Source: CAWBKV01 sp041946675
GTDB lineage: Archaea; Halobacteriota; Methanosarcinia; Methanotrichales; Methanotrichaceae
Direction: 5' to 3'
Assembly: GCA_041946675.1 (NCBI GenBank)
Contig: JBHGAU010000002.1
Coordinates: 62,001 to 126,000 of the forward strand
Length of the DNA stretch: 64,000 nt
Shown here: one piece after another, positions 15,188 to 23,602 of the stretch
How positions within the stretch are numbered: position 1 is the stretch's first letter
Layout of the letters: each line of letters begins with the position of its first letter
Program-made: the position numbers and the translations under genes
The notes under the pieces: generated by a model
What the model saw: the letters and a program-made list of their open reading frames with translations, nothing else
Told to the model about the DNA's origin: nothing
Database searches by the model: none

Positions 15188-17332
15188 TCATGGTTCAGGA
15201 CCATAATCACAGACTGCATTTTTATATGGTGGGTCATAAACACAGACTCCGCTTTTATATGACCCGTCTGACTCGCTGGGGCAATCAAATTTTTCTAAAG
15301 ACCAGTAAAGCTGAACGCCATTGATATCATTTAATGCTTTTAGCTCAATAGTATTTCCTGTTATGGTCCCTTCCATCGTTGGTCCTTCATTACTTTGAAT
15401 ACGAAGTGTATCCCCATCTTGCGTCCATGTTCCAGAACTTTTGTCCCAAAAATCACAAGCTGTATTATAAGATCCTAGATCTATAAAAGTGCCGTCTTGA
15501 TGGAAGATAATAGCGCCACCTTCGATATCCCCGTTTTCACTACTTTGTATTTGTCCATTTGGCAACTTTGCAGTAACATGAATAAGCCACCTACCAACAA
15601 CGTTAAGTTTATATAACTCTTTGGGTGATAGTGAATTTGATACAGAGGATTGACTTACTCTCTGAGCATTCTTTACCTCTACCTCCACTGGCTCAAAGCT
15701 GTTAGGATGATTTTTGGTATTAGAGTTCTTTTCATCATTCCAGTTGCCTGCGTTATCGACTACATGTACTCCATACCAATGTTTGCCAGGGGTTGATGGC
15801 GAATCAGTGAACGAGCCAGAAACCGGGCCACTTTCGTCTGATAAGGTATTAGTCTTAACCTGTTGCCAATCGCTCGTTTCATCCTTGCGCCATAGTTCCA
15901 CCTGTTTTAAGTCTGAGCCATCACTGGAAGATACATTATAGCGGATGGTGAAAGACTCGCCAGAGGCCAAGCTAAGAGGCGTGACATCAAAGGCGAGAAC
16001 TGTAGGATGCATCCATTCGGGCCATGTATCGCATATCTTCTCAACGATGGATCTATTGTATTCTTTTGCTCCCTCGGTAGTTGGATGGCCCATCGCCTGG
16101 ATTTTATCATCCCAATTGCAAGTTCTACTTTGTTCTGTGCATTGAGAAGCCATATCGCATGGAGAAGCTACGTCTGGATGATTTATGGCCTCGATCTTGT
16201 CCTCCAGAGTGCAGGTTGAACGATATGTTATATCACATAGTTCAGTGCGATCAATATATCTATGATCATCGGTCTTGCCACCATTCTCAATATCTGTTAG
16301 CTTCCACAACCAAGATCCGCCGGTGCCATAAGATCTACATGAGGGAAAATCAACAGGGGCAAAGATAACTCGCTCTTCATGAAATATGGATTTAGAATCC
16401 TCATTAGCGGAATCTACTGCTCCACTTAGACTGATCCTTGATTTATCATCAAACTTTTTGGAGTTATCTCTCATCGATACTATATGATTCGCATCTAAAG
16501 TCACAGCTCTGTCTGTACCAAATTGTTCGATTATATTTGGATCATCTAGAGACATTTTTTTGACAACGTCTTTTAACGCAGATTCGGGCGTATCTTCAGA
16601 TAATATAGGATAGTAGCTTGTTACAACAATTCTAGAATTTCTACAATTATTCAATAACTCTTTGAGCACTTTTAGCATCGGGTCTTGAATGCCTGCACAA
16701 GCAGCATTTAGATCCTTATTTATTGGATATGAAAATGGATTAAGAATAGTCTTAACTTCTACATCATTTATTCCACCGGATACTAAAATAAGATCTATAT
16801 CTCCGGGATTTGGAATATGATCCGCTTGTTCTAATAAAGTCGGATCCCAGCTACCCAGTTCAGCATCAAGAAAATTGTGCTTGCATATATCGATTTTAGC
16901 TGGCGCTGCCAGAGTCGCCCCATCGTGCGCGAGAACAGTTACCTCGATGGGCCTATTAAGCTCTTTTTGAAGCCATTTTGCTACTAGATAATAATATTTT
17001 TCGTCCTGATTTAGCCCCTCGCCCCAAGCAATCGAATCTCCTATTATAACCATGTGGAAGATATCAGCGTTCTGCGAATCCGCTCCGCCTAGAATGAAGT
17101 GATCTTGAAAAATAGGTACTAGAGCCCCATTTAGATCCATCCACTTACCTTGCTCTTTTAACTGTTCGCCTAAGGTTCCTTGTTCCAAAGTAAATTTTCC
17201 TTCCCCTATGGAATTTAGTGCAGAGTTCCCTGATTGCCATCCGAGCAAGTCTGATCGTTCTTGTCCTATGGCATTATATTGGGAAAGAATAACTGACACT
17301 AATAGCAATAAGCCTAATTTTGTGCAAACCAT
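15188..17332 (-). CDS. Secreted SGNH/GDSL-type hydrolase with C-terminal beta domains
   Basis: The product is about 714 residues. The ATG at 17332 follows AAGGAGGAGGGG and gives the signal peptide MVCTKLGLLLLVSVIL; a longer frame to 17434 is not used. Residues about 80-440 form an SGNH hydrolase: block I GDSIAWGEG (nucleophile Ser), block III SGGIND and a final HPTTEGA (catalytic His). A related segment, IEAINHPDV, precedes the last block by about 35 residues, a partial internal duplication with nearby paired Cys. Residues about 450-560 look like an Ig-type domain, and about 575-680 a lipocalin-like beta barrel (GRWLIHVTA, WTQDGDTLRIQSNEGPTMEG). The tail has three spaced Cys. It is probably an extracellular esterase or glycan deacylase; the substrate is unknown. 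Confidence 0.75.
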   Translation of the reverse strand: MVCTKLGLLLLVSVILSQYNAIGQERSDLLGWQSGNSALNSIGEGKFTLEQGTLGEQLKEQGKWMDLNGALVPIFQDHFILGGADSQNADIFHMVIIGDSIAWGEGLNQDEKYYYLVAKWLQKELNRPIEVTVLAHDGATLAAPAKIDICKHNFLDAELGSWDPTLLEQADHIPNPGDIDLILVSGGINDVEVKTILNPFSYPINKDLNAACAGIQDPMLKVLKELLNNCRNSRIVVTSYYPILSEDTPESALKDVVKKMSLDDPNIIEQFGTDRAVTLDANHIVSMRDNSKKFDDKSRISLSGAVDSANEDSKSIFHEERVIFAPVDFPSCRSYGTGGSWLWKLTDIENGGKTDDHRYIDRTELCDITYRSTCTLEDKIEAINHPDVASPCDMASQCTEQSRTCNWDDKIQAMGHPTTEGAKEYNRSIVEKICDTWPEWMHPTVLAFDVTPLSLASGESFTIRYNVSSSDGSDLKQVELWRKDETSDWQQVKTNTLSDESGPVSGSFTDSPSTPGKHWYGVHVVDNAGNWNDEKNSNTKNHPNSFEPVEVEVKNAQRVSQSSVSNSLSPKELYKLNVVGRWLIHVTAKLPNGQIQSSENGDIEGGAIIFHQDGTFIDLGSYNTACDFWDKSSGTWTQDGDTLRIQSNEGPTMEGTITGNTIELKALNDINGVQLYWSLEKFDCPSESDGSYKSGVCVYDPPYKNAVCDYGPEP

Positions 17333-17569
17333 ATGCCCCTCCTCCTTATCCCAGTTGCTTGAAGCGATTTTTCCATCTACTCCAATTCCCTGCGTCCCCG
17401 ATGTAATCATTATGCAGGTTAAACCAGCCAACATATCGCAGATTTCTGGCTAAGCTCATCAGCCAAGATAGTAAGATCTGTGCAATTATTTGTATTTGTT
17501 GGATGATGGACTATTTTCTGATAACGGACAAAGATCTGAAGTGCGAAATTATTTCAGTACTCCATGCCG

Positions 17570-17623
17570 CTATGGTAACGTTTATCCAGATCAAAGTCTG
17601 AACTACTACTAATGGGGACGATG
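17570..17623. repeat. 54-bp direct repeat, left copy (promoter plus start codon)
   Basis: This matches 18271-18324 at 51 of 54 positions by eye. It contains GTTTATCC (TATA-like) and ATGGGGACGATG. In this copy the first ATG opens a four-codon frame that stops at once (ATG GGG ACG ATG TGA), with the toxin-like GTG starting on its last base. Confidence 0.85.
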
Positions 17624-17940
17624 TGAGCGAAGAGACTGACCTATGTCATAAGATAAGGAATTTTGCTATCGCTGATAGTATCTCTTTCTCGAATCACGCA
17701 GGCGATAGAATGGTTGAAAGAGATATCTCGCTCGACGGTGTGATAAAGTTAATAATGACTGGCGATATAATAGAGAAGCAGCTAAACTGCAATCCATGCC
17801 CTAACGTCTTAATTCATGGATACGATCGAAATGGACAGCTCTGTCACGTCTCTGTAGCGATTTGTAAAAGTCAGTTGAGGATCGTAACGGTATACCGGCC
17901 TGATGAGGATAAATGGATTGATGGCAAAGTGAGGCTATGA
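17623..17940 (+). CDS. DUF4258-family protein, probable toxin of a toxin-antitoxin-like pair
   Basis: The product is 105 residues. The motif FSNHAGDRMVERDISLDGVIKLI followed by a small beta domain (VLIHGYDRNGQLCHVSVAI, LRIVTVYRPDEDKW) is typical of DUF4258, a small-nuclease-like RelE/BrnT-type fold often paired with a YgiT zinc finger. The start is a GTG overlapping the ATG TGA of the upstream repeat. It is followed after one base by the zinc-finger gene. The toxin role is family-based inference. Confidence 0.75.
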   Translation: MSEETDLCHKIRNFAIADSISFSNHAGDRMVERDISLDGVIKLIMTGDIIEKQLNCNPCPNVLIHGYDRNGQLCHVSVAICKSQLRIVTVYRPDEDKWIDGKVRL

Positions 17941-17941
17941 A

Positions 17942-18211
17942 ATGGGTTCAGATGATGAATGTTTAGTTTGCGGCGGCAAAATGCATGAGGGCACTACTGA
18001 AATCAAGGCTAGAATAGGTGATGTGGTCGTTGTGATCACGAACATCCCGGCTGTTGTTTGTGAGCATTGTGATGAAGCTTATTACTCATTAGAAACGGCT
18101 CAAAAGATCGATGAGGTCAGGAAGGCGTTCCATGCAGGAAAGCTTGTGACAAAGCCTCTTGCAGCTTGCGAGCTTGACTTAAATTCCGTGAGTATCTGCC
18201 AAGGAATGTGA
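17942..18211 (+). CDS. YgiT-type zinc-finger protein, probable antitoxin partner
   Basis: The product is 89 residues. It has two CxxC pairs, CLVCGG near residue 7 and CEHC near 40, characteristic of the YgiT/MqsA N-terminal zinc finger, then a helical segment (SLETAQKIDEVRKAFHAGKL). There is no helix-turn-helix domain of full-length MqsA. It is translated directly after the DUF4258 gene, which supports a two-gene module. Confidence 0.78.
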   Translation: MGSDDECLVCGGKMHEGTTEIKARIGDVVVVITNIPAVVCEHCDEAYYSLETAQKIDEVRKAFHAGKLVTKPLAACELDLNSVSICQGM

Positions 18212-18270
18212 TCTACTACGTAATATAATGTTTATTAGATAATGCATTTGTGACATTTTTCTGTATCATA

Positions 18271-18324
18271 CTATGGTAATGTTTATCCAGATCAAAGTCT
18301 GAACTACTACCAATGGAGACGATG
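18271..18324. repeat. 54-bp direct repeat, right copy (promoter and start of the next gene)
   Basis: This matches 17570-17623 with three differences. Here the ATG at 18313 opens the 216-residue gene. The TATA-like GTTTATCC at 18281-18288 is about 25-30 bases before the ATG and no Shine-Dalgarno site is seen, so the gene is probably leaderless. Confidence 0.85.
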
Positions 18325-18963
18325 GGAGATCTGCTGGGGAATGTCAGGGAGTTTGGATCGCGCGGCAGCCGAAAGGAGGATGCTCAGAAGCTTTTCAGCT
18401 GGGGCGTCCAGGATGTCGTGGCCAGGACTCCAGTAGCCGGTGAGGCGGGAGTAGCTATAGTCTTTGATAATGGGCTGATAATCTACGCCAGGTATTTCCT
18501 CAATCTTGATCCCACTGAGTCTGAGGACAACTGCGAATTTATCCTCGCACTCAGGAATGACCTCCGATCCAGGATAAGATATAACGTATTTTATTCAGGC
18601 TATATACATGGACAGGGATACATAAGGGTCAAGATAGCCGAGACCGATAACAGGACAGTTCAGAGAATGCTTGAGGACCTGTATGTCCCGGCGCTCAAGA
18701 ACATCTATAAACCGATCATAAGTCAGTTCAAGGGATTCTATTCAAAGGATTATTTCGGCGTGGAAGCGGACAATAACCATGGAGAGATATATTACTCACC
18801 AGTAAGATACAGAAGCGAGCATAAGGATGCAAAGATCTGGGACGTTGTAGGTAAGCTCCATGAGCTTGATGCCATGATGCGCGAAGGCGATATTAGGCAT
18901 GCACTTGCTGAACTGGATGTGCAAATGAGCTTCCTTCCGAGCGTTATGTGGTCCGATATTTAG
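18313..18963 (+). CDS. Conserved-looking protein of unknown function
   Basis: The product is 216 residues, soluble, with no signal or membrane segment. It reads as a mixed alpha/beta protein: an N-terminal helical part (DLLGNVREFGSRGSRKEDAQ), a beta-rich part (GVAIVFDNGLIIYARYFLNL, IRYNVFYSGYIHGQGYIRVKI), then helices (VQRMLEDLYVPALKNIYKPII) and a C-terminal helix pair. I do not recognise the family. It begins inside the right copy of the 54-bp repeat and its end overlaps the convergent TPR gene by 4 bases. Confidence 0.75.
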   Translation: METMGDLLGNVREFGSRGSRKEDAQKLFSWGVQDVVARTPVAGEAGVAIVFDNGLIIYARYFLNLDPTESEDNCEFILALRNDLRSRIRYNVFYSGYIHGQGYIRVKIAETDNRTVQRMLEDLYVPALKNIYKPIISQFKGFYSKDYFGVEADNNHGEIYYSPVRYRSEHKDAKIWDVVGKLHELDAMMREGDIRHALAELDVQMSFLPSVMWSDI

Positions 18964-21900
18964 TTCAAGATCTGTAGCATCCCCGGCAGACTTTCGAGAA
19001 TAGCCTTGTAATCATTCTCGTGAAGCTTGGCTTTCATGGAGACCAGGAACTTTCGCGCCTCAGGAGTAAGATCTGACCCCTCAAAATACTCTACGATTCT
19101 CGATATAAGCAGGCTGACAGTCTTTGAATAAACGGAATCGCTATGGCTTGTCGCCAGATGCAGGGCGCGGTTATAATCGGTTAAAGCCGCATCATTACGG
19201 CCTGTCCGAGCCTCGCAGTCTGCTATGGTAATTAATGCCCTGATGTTCAAATCCAAGTAGCCCATAAGCCTTGTATGGCGCTCCAGCAGAACGGCTATCT
19301 CCTCAGCCTTTGTGAGATCTTTTTGGGATAGGGCAACTGCAGCCATATCATCATAAACCAAGAGAAGATCATATACTGCACCGATCTTGCTGAAGATCTT
19401 TAATGCATCCTTAAGCTTGGCCTCTGATTCTGAATAATCATTCTTGAATTTGGAGATAAGGCCAATATTTCTCAAAGCTTTGGCCTCCTCATACCTATCG
19501 CCAAGCCTTCTTGATAATGCCAAAGCCTTTTGATAGTTATTAAAAGCCTCGCTGTAGAGCTGCTCTCCCTGGTAGAACTCACCCCATGCGCTGTAAAGCT
19601 GAATGCGCATCGGCTGATAGTTCAATCTATAAATCAGCGTCTCTGCCTTGGATAAGTAGAATTTGGATTCCAGTGACTGCTGAGAATGCAGCTTGAACCT
19701 TGCCATTGCTATATAGCACTCGCTGAGATCAGGCATTGCTCCCAGGCCCTCGAATGTTTTCATCGAGTTCTGCAAAAGCTCCTCAGCATTCTCCCTCCAT
19801 CCTCTCAGGCTCTGAACGGCGCTCAGATTCATCTTTACAAGGCCTATGCACGGCTCTGCCTTCAGCCTATCAAAGATCTCAAGGCTCTGCTCAAGCATTT
19901 CCGCAGCCATTGCCCAATCTCCTTTGCCTCTATAAACTGTGGCAGCATTGAGCATCGTCTGGGCTGCGCCATATAAATCTTCTAATTTTTTGAAGAGGGC
20001 AGTGCTCTCCATAAACTTAGATATGGCCTCGTCCCACTCATACCTGTCTGCATGAGCGCTTGCAAGAGCTGCCAGCACTTCGGCCTTCCCGCTCAAATCG
20101 CCTGCAGCCTCCATCTCCTTCAGCTGTTTCAGATAGCCATCAACGCTCGCCTTGACATCGCCCTGGCCCGATTTGATCATATCTATATCAGCCTGCATCT
20201 CTGCAGCCCCAACAGCATCTCCCTGGCGTAAGCGTATTTCTAAGCCTCTCTGGAAGTGCTCCATTGCAAGGGCCCATTCGCCCCTGCGGTAGTAGAATGT
20301 CCCCAGATTATTCAGCACCTTTGCAATTCCATCGGAATCCTCAAAGGCCTCGAAGATATCCAGGCTCTTCTGATAGCATTCCAGGGCACTGGACCAATCG
20401 CCCTTTTTATAGTAGATGCTGGCTATGTTGCTCAAAACAGAAGCTGTACTGCTATCATCGCCGATCCTTTCAAAGCACTGCAAGCTTTGATTATATTGCT
20501 CAAGTGCATTGCTCCATTCACCACGGCGATAATACATATTTCCGAGGTTGTTTCCTGCGACTGCCATGCTATAGTCATCGCCGAGCCTATTCAAAATCTC
20601 CAGGCTCTCCTTATAGCTGGAGATGGCCTCGTTCCAGTTACCCTCTTCCATATAGATATTGCCCAGGTTACAGAGCACCACAGCAACGCTATAGAGGTCT
20701 CCCTTTGATCGGAATATCTCCAATGCATCGCAATATTCAACGATCGCTTCTCGATTTTTGCCGAGCTTATAGCACAGCTCTGCAAAACTGCTAAGCGATG
20801 TGATGAACTCACGTACATCTTCAAGCGACTTCTGTAATCTTAAACACTCCTCATAATAACCCAGGGCTCTCTCCAGATCCCCCGAATCGGCCAATATAAT
20901 TCCCATGCTCTTCAGAGCATTTGCCTCTCCCTTCGCGTCACCCAGCTCCCGAAAGATCCTGAGGCTCTCAAGGCAGCATTTCTCCGCCTTTTCGATCGAT
21001 CCGCTCTGGCAATATATGCTTCCGAGATTGCCCATAGTTGTTGCAATGCCGTGTCTATCGCCAATCTTTCGTTTTGCATCCAGGCTCTGGGTGTAATATT
21101 TTATTGCCTGAAGATCATCTCCCATATCCGCATAGATGTTTCCGAGATTGTTTAAGACGGCAGATAAGCAATGAGTGTCTCCAAGATCCTCGAAAGATTC
21201 CATAGCCACCTTGAAATGGGCAACGGCCTCATCCAAATCTCCTTTGAGCTGGCATGTGTTTCCCAGATTCACCCGAACAGTCGCAATGCCTGTAGAGTCG
21301 CCCAATTCCTCTTTAATGTTCAAACTCTTCTGCAGGTGCTCTGCAGCGCTGGAGAAATCTCCCTTGAGTTGGCAGATAAGGCCGAGGTTATTCAACGTCT
21401 TGGATATTCCCTGTCTATCGCCAAACCTTTCCTGTATCTGGAGAGTCTGATCGTATAGATCAACGGCCGTATCCAGATCTCCCTTTAGCTGATAGATGCT
21501 TCCGAGATCGGATAATGTTTTGGCTGCATCCAGATCATCGCCCGATGCCTTCAAAAGATCTATAGATCTCTGATAGCACGAAACGGCATTATCCCATGCA
21601 CCCATATCGATATAGATCAGACCAATATTATTCAGCGCCGTCGTTATGCCGTGCAGATCGTCCAGCCTCTCCTGGATCTCCAGATTTCGGCGATAGCAAT
21701 TGAGGGCATCGGCATACTGGCCCATTTTATAGTAAATGCTGCCCAGGCTTGAGAGAGTTCTGGCAGCGCCGCTTGAGTCTCCCTGGCCTTCCTGTATATC
21801 CAGAGCCTTTTGGAAATGCTTTATCGCATTATTCCATTGTTTTATCTCAATGTATACAAGGCCCATGGAGCTTAATACCGATGCGACCTCTCCCAGATCG

Positions 21901-22814
21901 CCGATACATTCTAGCGATGTTAAGCTCTTATGATAGTACTCGAGTGCTAGGTTCCATTTTTCTGCCTGTGAGCAGATGCTGCCCAGAGTGCTCTGTATCC
22001 TGGCTATTCCGGCATTATCCCCTAGATCATCGAGGTTATGGAGCGCCATCTCATAATAATCAATTGCTCGATCCCAAACTCCCTCAAGCTGGCGAACCAT
22101 GCCGAGGCTTGCGAGGACCTTTGCTGCGCCCTTTTTATCCCCACAGCGCTCTATTTCACTCAAGCTCTTCTGATAATACTCCTCTGCGGATGTCAGGTCT
22201 CCCTTAAGCTGGCATATCCTCCCCAGGTTGCTGAGGACATCAGCAGTACCTGCCTTATCTCCGGCATCCTTGAGGATTGCTAAACTTTCCTCATAGCATC
22301 CAAGTGCATGTCCGAGCTCCTCCTGGCGGAGATGAATATTGCCCAGGCAGTTCAGCACTGATGCCACAGATAATGAATCCCCAACTGCGTTTAGAGCATC
22401 TAGCTCGCGTTTATAATATTTACAGGCACTGTCCCAGTCCTCAACCTCCAAATAGATGTTGCCCAGACCCCCCAAAGCCTTGGCCGCATTTCTTCTATTG
22501 CCCTCTTCTTCAGCCAGCCTGAGACTCTGCTCATAATACTCGATTGCAGCCTGGTTGAAGAAGAATCTATGTGCCAGGACTCCCAAGGAGAACCAGCTCT
22601 GAAAGCTCTTTTGCTTTGAGGCATGCTCTGCCAGTTCCTTGAGCTTCGTATGCATGAGGGCGCCATCTGAAGATAAGGCTGCCTTAATGAAGGAGGAAAG
22701 CGGATCGGGTGCATTAGAGGAGATGATCTTCAATTGTTCGAGCTCATAGCCTTTTGGATTCGCCAGCACTTCGGCGAATGCGCTAAGACCCGAAAGAACG
22801 CTATCTTCAGACAT
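18960..22814 (-). CDS. Giant tetratricopeptide-repeat protein
   Basis: The product is about 1284 residues, almost all TPR units with a 40-residue period of the kinesin-light-chain type (NLGxIYxxxGDxxxAxxxYxxSL, with GD at the unit joints). I count roughly 28 units from about residue 70 to 1230. There is no signal peptide, membrane segment or catalytic domain, so it is probably a cytoplasmic scaffold. The ATG at 22814 is preferred to a GTG nine bases earlier; GGTGGAGGAG precedes it. A TATA-like ATAATATATAG lies at 22846-22856. An in-frame-shifted micro-ORF (22807-22953) ends over the start codon. Confidence 0.88.
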   Translation of the reverse strand: MSEDSVLSGLSAFAEVLANPKGYELEQLKIISSNAPDPLSSFIKAALSSDGALMHTKLKELAEHASKQKSFQSWFSLGVLAHRFFFNQAAIEYYEQSLRLAEEEGNRRNAAKALGGLGNIYLEVEDWDSACKYYKRELDALNAVGDSLSVASVLNCLGNIHLRQEELGHALGCYEESLAILKDAGDKAGTADVLSNLGRICQLKGDLTSAEEYYQKSLSEIERCGDKKGAAKVLASLGMVRQLEGVWDRAIDYYEMALHNLDDLGDNAGIARIQSTLGSICSQAEKWNLALEYYHKSLTSLECIGDLGEVASVLSSMGLVYIEIKQWNNAIKHFQKALDIQEGQGDSSGAARTLSSLGSIYYKMGQYADALNCYRRNLEIQERLDDLHGITTALNNIGLIYIDMGAWDNAVSCYQRSIDLLKASGDDLDAAKTLSDLGSIYQLKGDLDTAVDLYDQTLQIQERFGDRQGISKTLNNLGLICQLKGDFSSAAEHLQKSLNIKEELGDSTGIATVRVNLGNTCQLKGDLDEAVAHFKVAMESFEDLGDTHCLSAVLNNLGNIYADMGDDLQAIKYYTQSLDAKRKIGDRHGIATTMGNLGSIYCQSGSIEKAEKCCLESLRIFRELGDAKGEANALKSMGIILADSGDLERALGYYEECLRLQKSLEDVREFITSLSSFAELCYKLGKNREAIVEYCDALEIFRSKGDLYSVAVVLCNLGNIYMEEGNWNEAISSYKESLEILNRLGDDYSMAVAGNNLGNMYYRRGEWSNALEQYNQSLQCFERIGDDSSTASVLSNIASIYYKKGDWSSALECYQKSLDIFEAFEDSDGIAKVLNNLGTFYYRRGEWALAMEHFQRGLEIRLRQGDAVGAAEMQADIDMIKSGQGDVKASVDGYLKQLKEMEAAGDLSGKAEVLAALASAHADRYEWDEAISKFMESTALFKKLEDLYGAAQTMLNAATVYRGKGDWAMAAEMLEQSLEIFDRLKAEPCIGLVKMNLSAVQSLRGWRENAEELLQNSMKTFEGLGAMPDLSECYIAMARFKLHSQQSLESKFYLSKAETLIYRLNYQPMRIQLYSAWGEFYQGEQLYSEAFNNYQKALALSRRLGDRYEEAKALRNIGLISKFKNDYSESEAKLKDALKIFSKIGAVYDLLLVYDDMAAVALSQKDLTKAEEIAVLLERHTRLMGYLDLNIRALITIADCEARTGRNDAALTDYNRALHLATSHSDSVYSKTVSLLISRIVEYFEGSDLTPEARKFLVSMKAKLHENDYKAILESLPGMLQILN

Positions 22815-22953
22815 CTCCTCCACCGCCCAAGCAGCTCATCAGGAGATAATATATAGTTGTGAATGAATAATTAAACGAAAATCCGGATGAAGTTTTACGG
22901 GGTAGCAAGTAGCTGTTAAGTCCTCCCCTAAAATCGACCTCGTTATTGGCCAT
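22807..22953 (-). CDS. Possible 48-residue leader ORF coupled to the TPR gene
   Basis: ATG at 22953 is preceded by GAGGGGAGAAACG, a very good ribosome site, and the frame stays open for 48 codons. It begins MANNEVDFRGGLNSY, has a hydrophobic middle (FTTIYYLLMSC) and ends CLGGGGDV. Its TGA lies 5 bases inside the TPR coding sequence, the geometry of translational coupling. A TATA-like TTTATATGC at 23022-23030 would give a leader of about 45 bases. No homologue is known to me, and chance cannot be excluded. Confidence 0.35.
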   Translation of the reverse strand: MANNEVDFRGGLNSYLLPRKTSSGFSFNYSFTTIYYLLMSCLGGGGDV

Positions 22954-23062
22954 CGTTTCTCCCCTCGATTGCTGCCTTTAGTATATGGATACTACTTATC
23001 TCATCAGTAATAACTGTCCATGCATATAAAATCTCCGATTTATTAGGATACGATATCATATC

Positions 23063-23078
23063 ATACTAAAGTTAGTAT
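23063..23078. promoter_or_regulatory. Perfect palindrome ATACTAA-AG-TTAGTAT
   Basis: A 7-bp inverted repeat with a 2-base spacer lies in the gene-free stretch 22954-23213. On the minus strand it sits about 18 bases downstream of a TATA-like TATAAAAT (centre near 23088). A related palindrome (ACTAAC/GTTAGT) with the same offset from a TATA-like box is found at 41412-41428 before hdrA2. It is a candidate operator; the regulated gene here would be the TPR unit. Confidence 0.4.
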
Positions 23079-23213
23079 TAGTAATATTTTATATCTAAAC
23101 AAAAGCGTTTGCACCAAACTGCGATTCTTTTTAGACTGGTAGCTTGGAGTTATAATTCGAAAGTAATAACTAGAAACGCTTCGCGGAAAAAATGTTTATA
23201 TGCTTTCAAACAT

Positions 23214-23600
23214 CTATCTCAATACCAGCTTCAGGGCACGCTGCGGGCAGCCTGTAATACAGGCCCCACACTGTATGCATTTGCCGGGGTCAGCCACAAC
23301 TCTCCACTCATCAAACCTGAAGGTTCCAGTCGGGCATACGGAAACGCAGGCTCCACAATGTATGCATTCATCTTCATCCTTTATGACGGGTATCTCGAGT
23401 GTAACTACTTTGACACCCCTGCGTTCAAATGCCTCTTTGACCTCATTGCATTTATCCGGAGATACTTCAAGGACAATCTCGCCGCTGACAGCATCTATGC
23501 TTGCCCGCTCTATATTGACCAATGTAGATGTCTCCAAAATTACGGAGGCTATGAGAGGCTGGCGTACAATGCCAGGAGCCACATGCAGCATCAGCTTCAA
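23214..23600 (-). CDS. NIL-domain ferredoxin of homocysteine biosynthesis
   Basis: The product is 128 residues. An N-terminal NIL (ACT-like) domain covers about 1-72, followed by two [4Fe-4S] motifs, CIHCGACVSVCPTG and CIQCGACITGCPQR. It is the partner of the COG1900/CBS protein upstream; the Methanosarcina pair (MA1822 with MA1821) is required for making homocysteine from aspartate semialdehyde and sulfide. The start is a TTG at 23600, eight bases after GGAGG in the end of the upstream gene; an ATG at 23591 is further from the site. Confidence 0.9.
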   Translation of the reverse strand: MKLMLHVAPGIVRQPLIASVILETSTLVNIERASIDAVSGEIVLEVSPDKCNEVKEAFERRGVKVVTLEIPVIKDEDECIHCGACVSVCPTGTFRFDEWRVVADPGKCIQCGACITGCPQRALKLVLR

Positions 23601-23602
23601 CT

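Noticed and set aside
15188..17434. The longer start at 17434 for the SGNH hydrolase
   Set aside because: The signal peptide and a strong ribosome site both point to 17332.
18960..22814. The 120-bp periodicity as a DNA tandem repeat or CRISPR array
   Set aside because: The period is the 40-residue TPR unit; the copies vary at DNA level and code continuously, with no spacers.
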